From JAVBTT01 sp031556035 (GTDB taxonomy: Bacteria; Bacillota; Clostridia; Oscillospirales; UBA929), in the NCBI GenBank assembly GCA_031556035.1, contig JAVBTT010000011.1, forward strand, positions 17,674 to 81,673: a stretch of 64,000 nucleotides of DNA. Reading direction: 5' to 3'. The notes under the pieces were generated by a model. The model was not told the origin of the DNA. It did not search any database and was given only the letters and a program-made list of their open reading frames with translations. Below, in pieces: positions 60,198-64,000 of this stretch. Position numbers and translations under genes: made by a program. The number at the start of each line of letters is the position of its first letter. Position 1 is the first letter of the stretch.

Positions 60198-60824
60198 ATG
60201 AAACAGACGCTGCGGGAACCGAGCCTGCTGAAGGTGAGCCTTCCGACAGGGGAAACCACCACCGGCGGGTCGCAGGAGTGGTATACCGACCAGTGGCGGC
60301 GGATGTCGGGCTGCGGGCCGACTGTCGCAGCCAATATAGTCTGGTATCTCGCCCGCTCCCGCCCGGAATTTAAATCACTGTGCGAAGTGGGAGATGCGGA
60401 TCAGGCGAGCTTTTTGAGGCTCATGCTGGAAATGTTCGACTATATTACGCCGGGGCCTGGCGGAGTTAACAGGACGCATATTTTTACCCATGGCGCGGTC
60501 TCTTATGGCGACGCACGCGGTGTTTCCATACTCGCCGGGACAGTCGAAGTGCCAGGAGTGCCGCGCTGCGGCGCCGGATCGGAACAGATAAGGGATTTTA
60601 TCATGGATGCGCTCGGGGAGGATTTGCCGGTGGCGTTTCTCAACCTCTCCAACGGCTCGCTGACGGATCTGGAGGGATGGCACTGGGTGACAATCATCGG
60701 GCTTGAGCCGGAGAGCATGACCGCGTCGGTCTGCGACCAGGGGCGCGTCTTCGACATAGACCTCGGCCTGTGGCTGAAAACGACGATGCTGGGCGGCGGG
60801 CTGGTGAAGCTGTTCGCGGAATAG
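60198..60824 (+). CDS. C39-like (papain-fold) protein of unknown function
   Basis: The 208-residue protein has no signal peptide. MSGCGPTVAANIVWYLAR offers a nucleophile cysteine at a helix start, GWHWVTIIGLE a histidine, and VCDQGRVFDIDL an acidic residue, in the order of papain-like C39 peptidases. I infer a cysteine hydrolase or peptide-binding relative. No transporter or peptide gene is adjacent, so a bacteriocin-processing role is not supported. GAGAGGGG precedes the ATG. Confidence 0.6.
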   Translation: MKQTLREPSLLKVSLPTGETTTGGSQEWYTDQWRRMSGCGPTVAANIVWYLARSRPEFKSLCEVGDADQASFLRLMLEMFDYITPGPGGVNRTHIFTHGAVSYGDARGVSILAGTVEVPGVPRCGAGSEQIRDFIMDALGEDLPVAFLNLSNGSLTDLEGWHWVTIIGLEPESMTASVCDQGRVFDIDLGLWLKTTMLGGGLVKLFAE

Positions 60825-60830
60825 TACCTT

Positions 60831-60877
60831 ATACAGGGGCTAACGCGCCGCCGAAGGCGGCGCGTTAGCCCCTGTAT
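60831..60877. terminator. Bidirectional terminator
   Basis: A perfect 22-bp stem (starting ATACAGGGGCTAACGCGCCG) around GAA lies between convergent genes. Confidence 0.8.
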
Positions 60878-60883
60878 CTTGCC

Positions 60884-61978
60884 CTACGAAAACGTGACCG
60901 TCCTCTCGTCCGGTATAATGCATATATAGCTCTTGCCCCGGCCAAGCTCAAGCGCCTTGCCGTCCTCAAACGTGAATACGAACGGGTCGTTGCGGGATTT
61001 CTTGCTCCATCTTATCGGAACATACTTTCCCCCACAGGCGTAGAAACCGGTTCCCTCGCCAGTCAGCCGCACCGATATGCGGCCCTCCTTGTCCCCCGGG
61101 ATGGGGGCTACGCCTGTATAGAGGGTTATGACGTTTGTGACCGCGACTTGCTGTTTTTGCGCCTCGTCCATGAATTTATCATTATATTCCTCTACATAGT
61201 AGAGCTTTTCTTCCCCGTTGTACAGGAATTTCGTGATCTTGCTGGCCGTGAACGGGGCGGAGACGGTCAGAGCCTCCCCTCCCGTGGCGGGCGTTCCGTC
61301 GTCCACAAAGCTCCAGCCGAGCCTGTAGCCCTCCTCGTGATCGGTGCGTATCTTTAGCTTTTCGAGCATAGCTGTGATTTTTTCCCCCGAGGTGTATACG
61401 CTGTGCTCCGAGCCCGCGCTTTTGATCCTGGCCTTGTCCCGCCAGAACATGTCCGCGACCTTGTTGTTGCGCACATAGTCGAGGTTATCCACCTTCCAGG
61501 CCGCTATTTCGTCGTAGGCCATATAGCTCGCGCCCGCGTGGATAAGCAGGGCATCGTGCCCAAGGGCGAGCTCAAGGTAATATGTCCTTGTTGAGCGCAC
61601 TGTGCCGATGTTCCCGGCCTTGGATACATCCTGGAAAAACGCGAGCATCCGGGTTATGCCGCCCTCGGCCAGGCACTCGTAGATGACGTCCGCCTGAGAT
61701 ACCCCCGACATCGGCAGCGCCTTCTTGAGGTTGTTCATCATGATTGCCATGGGGCGGGCACCTATGAGCTCTGTGTCGTTCAGGCCGGTCAGCGGATTGT
61801 ATTCGAGCGGCTCCGGAGTGGGCGAGGGCGAGGGTGAGGGAGCCGGGGTTTTCGACGGGGACGGAAGTTCAAGAGGCGACGGCGACGGCTCCGGGGATTC
61901 CTCAGGTGACGGCGAGGCCTTCGAGCAGGCCGAAAACAGCATAATCAGGCAAAGGCACAGCGCCGGCAGTCTTTTCAT
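60884..61978 (-). CDS. DUF3048 (YerB-like) lipoprotein
   Basis: The 364-residue precursor has a lipobox (LIMLFSAC) followed by a Pro/Ser-rich linker (residues 20-60). The DUF3048 core begins YNPLTGLNDTELIGARPMAI and includes QADVIYECLAEGGITRMLAF and GTVRSTRTYYLELALGHDAL. Such lipoproteins sit on the outer face of the membrane; their function is not settled. A low-complexity PSPSPSPTPEP stretch is coded by an imperfect DNA repeat (about 61825-61920). Confidence 0.9.
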   Translation of the reverse strand: MKRLPALCLCLIMLFSACSKASPSPEESPEPSPSPLELPSPSKTPAPSPSPSPTPEPLEYNPLTGLNDTELIGARPMAIMMNNLKKALPMSGVSQADVIYECLAEGGITRMLAFFQDVSKAGNIGTVRSTRTYYLELALGHDALLIHAGASYMAYDEIAAWKVDNLDYVRNNKVADMFWRDKARIKSAGSEHSVYTSGEKITAMLEKLKIRTDHEEGYRLGWSFVDDGTPATGGEALTVSAPFTASKITKFLYNGEEKLYYVEEYNDKFMDEAQKQQVAVTNVITLYTGVAPIPGDKEGRISVRLTGEGTGFYACGGKYVPIRWSKKSRNDPFVFTFEDGKALELGRGKSYICIIPDERTVTFS

Positions 61979-62145
61979 AACGCAACCTCACAACCGGGCA
62001 ACCGGCGCGGAGCGCCATTGACCGTAAAATCATTATGTCAACTATTTTACAGGGATTCGACAAAAAAAGCAATACGCGCACTGTGTAAATCTTCCTATTT
62101 TAATTGGTGCTCTGTTGGGCATAATCTTTCAGGGAGGTGATACTG

Positions 62146-62571
62146 GTGTTTAAAATTCTCGTTTATGGCGACCGGAATATTTTATCCGCTCTTCCTGAAA
62201 ATATAGCCCGGTACTGCGAGGGGGACGAACAGCCCGACGCGGCTCTCGTTATGCCCGGACATGATGAGGACGAGCAACCCGACGCGCCGACGGTAATCGC
62301 TCCTCCGGAATGCCGCGCGAGAGCGAAGCAACTCATCACCTATGGGCACAGTCCACGGGATACGCTCACATTTTCCAGCGTCAGCGGGGACTACCAGGTT
62401 TTGTCCCTGCAAAGGGAAATTGTTACATTAGGCGGAAAAAGGCTTGAACGGCAGGATATTCCGCTCCCTCCAAACGGAAGGCCGCAAATGACCCTCGCGC
62501 TGTCCGCGCTCATGCTAGCGGCCGACATCCCGCCGTCCCGCCTGCCGGGGCTTGTGAAGGGAGCGTTTTAG
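62146..62571 (+). CDS. Hypothetical protein, weakly like a Mur-ligase middle/C-terminal fragment
   Basis: GTG at 62146 follows GGGAGGTGA; the frame encodes 141 residues. DEQPDA occurs twice (about residues 25 and 42) in an acidic linker. TYGHSPRDTLTFSSVSGDYQ and the late LPPNGRPQMTLALSALMLAA recall the segments around the substrate pocket of Mur ligases, but the ATP-binding P-loop and metal ligands are absent. I do not assign a function. A repeat hairpin follows 31 bp after the stop. Confidence 0.5.
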   Translation: MFKILVYGDRNILSALPENIARYCEGDEQPDAALVMPGHDEDEQPDAPTVIAPPECRARAKQLITYGHSPRDTLTFSSVSGDYQVLSLQREIVTLGGKRLERQDIPLPPNGRPQMTLALSALMLAADIPPSRLPGLVKGAF

Positions 62572-62602
62572 AGAGTTTGGATGAGTCGAGTCCGATTCCT
62601 TC

Positions 62603-62677
62603 AGTTGCAGAAGCTTGCCGCGGCAAGCTTCTGCAACTTTTTAGACGGAAGGTTTTAAATAGAATTATGCTAATGCC
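62603..62677 (+). repeat. Palindromic repeat element, copy A4, with terminator form
   Basis: A perfect 18-bp palindromic stem (62603-62620 with 62621-62638) contains AAGCTTGCCG at its tip and is followed by CTTTTTAG, so it can terminate the preceding gene. The right arm GGAAGGTTTTAAATAGAATT (62649) is a family member with a changed end. Confidence 0.65.
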
Positions 62678-62728
62678 TTGACATCTTCGGACTATTGTGA
62701 TAGTCTATAATAAACTATTGCAATAGTC
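62678..62728 (+). promoter_or_regulatory. blaI-type promoter with two tandem operators
   Basis: TTGACA (62678) pairs with TAGTCT at 17 bp; TATAAT (62706) is too far at 22 bp. Two dyads overlap: GACTATTGTGATAGTC (62690-62705) and ACTATTGCAATAGT (62714-62727). They are alike in half-site (ACTATTG) and fit dimeric BlaI/MecI binding. Confidence 0.6.
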
Positions 62729-62741
62729 TGGAGGCACGGTG

Positions 62742-63113
62742 ATGGAGAAGATAAAGCTGTTCGACGGCGAGCTCAAGCTGATGGAGCTCCTTTGGGAAAA
62801 CGACGGAGTGACGGCAAAGGAGCTTTCGCTGCTTGCAGCAGAGAGAATCGGCTGGAATAAAAACACGACATATACGGTCATCAAAAAGCTGGTGGACAAG
62901 GGCGCGATAGAGCGAAGCGAGCCCGGTTTTACCTGCCGCAGCCTGATCGTTCGTGAGGACGCCGGACGCGAGGAGGCGCGAGAGGTCGTGCGCTCGTTTT
63001 TCGGCGGTTCTGTAAAAGCGCTGTTTTCGTCTTTTATGTCCGACGGCACTCTGTCGCCCGACGAAACCGAAGAGCTCAAGAAGCTGATTGACGAGCGCGG
63101 CAAAAAGGAGTGA
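62742..63113 (+). CDS. BlaI/MecI/CopY-family repressor
   Basis: The start at ATG 62742 has GGAGG eight bases upstream; GTG 62739 is possible. The 123-residue protein has the winged helix pattern LKLMELLWENDGVTAKELS and WNKNTTYTVIKKLVDKGAI, and a C-terminal dimer and cleavage region. It should bind the twin dyads in its own promoter. The BlaR1-like gene starts 5 bp after its stop. No beta-lactamase gene is visible in the remaining window. Confidence 0.9.
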   Translation: MEKIKLFDGELKLMELLWENDGVTAKELSLLAAERIGWNKNTTYTVIKKLVDKGAIERSEPGFTCRSLIVREDAGREEAREVVRSFFGGSVKALFSSFMSDGTLSPDETEELKKLIDERGKKE

Positions 63114-63118
63114 GTCTC

Positions 63119-64000
63119 ATGCCGGACGGGTTCTTTTACTTTGTTCTGAATATGAGCATCGCCGGCAGCTTCGTGATCGCCGCGCTCCTTCTCATACGGC
63201 TGATAAAGCCGCTGCCGAGGCGCATCATGTACCCGTTGTGGGCACTTGCGTTTTTCCGGCTTGTGCTGCCGTTTACGCTCTCGACAGGCTGGAGCCTTTT
63301 CAACTACACCGGCAATCTCGTGAAGCGCCTTGTCACCATTGAGACAATCACACAGGGGACGATAACGCTGCCCGCGCCAGAGCTTTGGACGGCAATGAAC
63401 TATATAGGCGCCGCCGAACAGTATGCTCCAATCGAGTATAAAACGCAGTCCTTGCGAAGCATCTTCACCGTCGGGTCAGTTGTCTGGCTGATCGTGGCGG
63501 CGGCGGCGATACTGGCGGCTATCATTCTATACGCACTGACCCGCTCCGAGCTGAAAAAGGCTGTGCGGATTAGGGACAACATCTACAAGTCCGATATGCT
63601 GCTGTCTCCCGTGCTCGTTGGCATCATTCGCCCGAAAATCATCCTGCCGTCCTCCCTCGATCCGGAGAGCGCCGAGGGAAGGATGGTTCTGGCGCACGAG
63701 AATATCCACCGCAGGCGGCTCGACAACGCTTGGCGGGTGTGCGCCATCACCGTCGCCTGCGTCCACTGGTTTAATCCGCTTGTGTGGGTTTTGCTGAAAG
63801 CGTTTTTCACCGACATGGAGCAGAGCTGCGACGAGGCAGTTCTACGCCGAAATAACTACACAAGCGGCGACCGAAAGGCCTACGCAGGTACTCTTCTGCG
63901 CTTTGCGGAGGACAAGAGAATCTACGTCTCGACCGCCTTCGGGCGATCCGGAGTCAAGGTCAGAATACTCAATATACTCAATTACAAACGGATGACGCTA
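63119..64000 (+). CDS. BlaR1/MecR1-type M56 membrane metallopeptidase (3' end outside the window)
   Basis: An open frame of 294 codons reaches the window edge. N-terminal membrane helices (FVIAALLLIRLIKPL, MYPLWALAFFRLVLPF) and a further helix (VVWLIVAAAAILAAIIL) precede the zinc-protease motif LAHENIHRRR and the later NPLVWVLLKAFFTDMEQSCDEAVL, the M56 hallmark. In BlaR1-type systems an extracellular sensor domain follows and controls cleavage of the repressor; that part is not in view, so the signal (beta-lactam or other) is unknown. Confidence 0.9.
   Translation, partial: MPDGFFYFVLNMSIAGSFVIAALLLIRLIKPLPRRIMYPLWALAFFRLVLPFTLSTGWSLFNYTGNLVKRLVTIETITQGTITLPAPELWTAMNYIGAAEQYAPIEYKTQSLRSIFTVGSVVWLIVAAAAILAAIILYALTRSELKKAVRIRDNIYKSDMLLSPVLVGIIRPKIILPSSLDPESAEGRMVLAHENIHRRRLDNAWRVCAITVACVHWFNPLVWVLLKAFFTDMEQSCDEAVLRRNNYTSGDRKAYAGTLLRFAEDKRIYVSTAFGRSGVKVRILNILNYKRMTL

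Noticed and set aside
62706..62711. TATAAT as the -10 box of the blaI promoter
   Set aside because: It is 22 bp from the TTGACA box, too far. TAGTCT at 17 bp fits better, although a different -35 box could serve TATAAT.

Overview
The window reads as chromosome of a GC-rich, endospore-forming member of the Clostridia (Oscillospirales-like is my guess). The evidence is gpr-spoIIP, small spore-coat proteins, a Gram-positive cell surface built on SLH-domain and LPxTG-type proteins, rubredoxin, and the holB/darA/ricT/tatD block known from Firmicutes. I see no rRNA, tRNA, CRISPR array, prophage or insertion sequence.

Layout. 1-4 kb: end of a signal peptidase I gene, spoIIP and gpr, and two coat genes. 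4-9 kb: rlmB, a large membrane protein built like a P-type ATPase but lacking its catalytic motifs, and a first SLH protein. 9-16 kb: acetate-type transporter, an unlisted 40-residue membrane peptide with its own promoter and terminator, rpmB, and an aconitase-like hydratase / SulP transporter / NADP-isocitrate dehydrogenase set (2-oxoglutarate supply). 15.7-19 kb: minus-strand set of solute-binding lipoprotein, membrane-anchored LuxR-type regulator and XRE regulator. 19-25 kb: a surface island mixing four predicted cytoplasmic zinc-ribbon proteins with three secreted SLH proteins, one carrying a fibro-slime domain. 26-35 kb: one 2,949-residue wall-anchored adhesin with an N-terminal thioester domain and about 18 Cna-B-like modules, preceded by a long structured leader. 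35-42 kb: minus-strand metabolic genes (probable glutamate 2,3-aminomutase, thpR, DUF6485, yjbQ, a tandem class II aldolase, a cysteine synthase, acpP-deoC) and plus-strand proC. 42-50 kb: an SLH-CAP protein and a DeoR-controlled 2-oxoacid dehydrogenase operon with a fused E1. 50-58 kb: alanine racemase-like, Orn/Lys/Arg decarboxylase-like, darA, holB, ricT, tatD, TatD-linked radical SAM protein, and a 7TM diguanylate cyclase. 58-64 kb: rubredoxin, galE, small Cys-rich and C39-like proteins, a DUF3048 lipoprotein, and a BlaI/BlaR1-type pair cut by the window end.

Between the genes sits a family of short palindromic elements (at least eight sites). They share terminal arms around AGGTTTTAAACAGG or CAAGGTTTAACTGGTA and enclose long, often perfect hairpins whose stems differ from copy to copy. 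Together with the degenerate P-type ATPase-like protein and the zinc-ribbon/SLH island, these are the parts I find most worth a second look.
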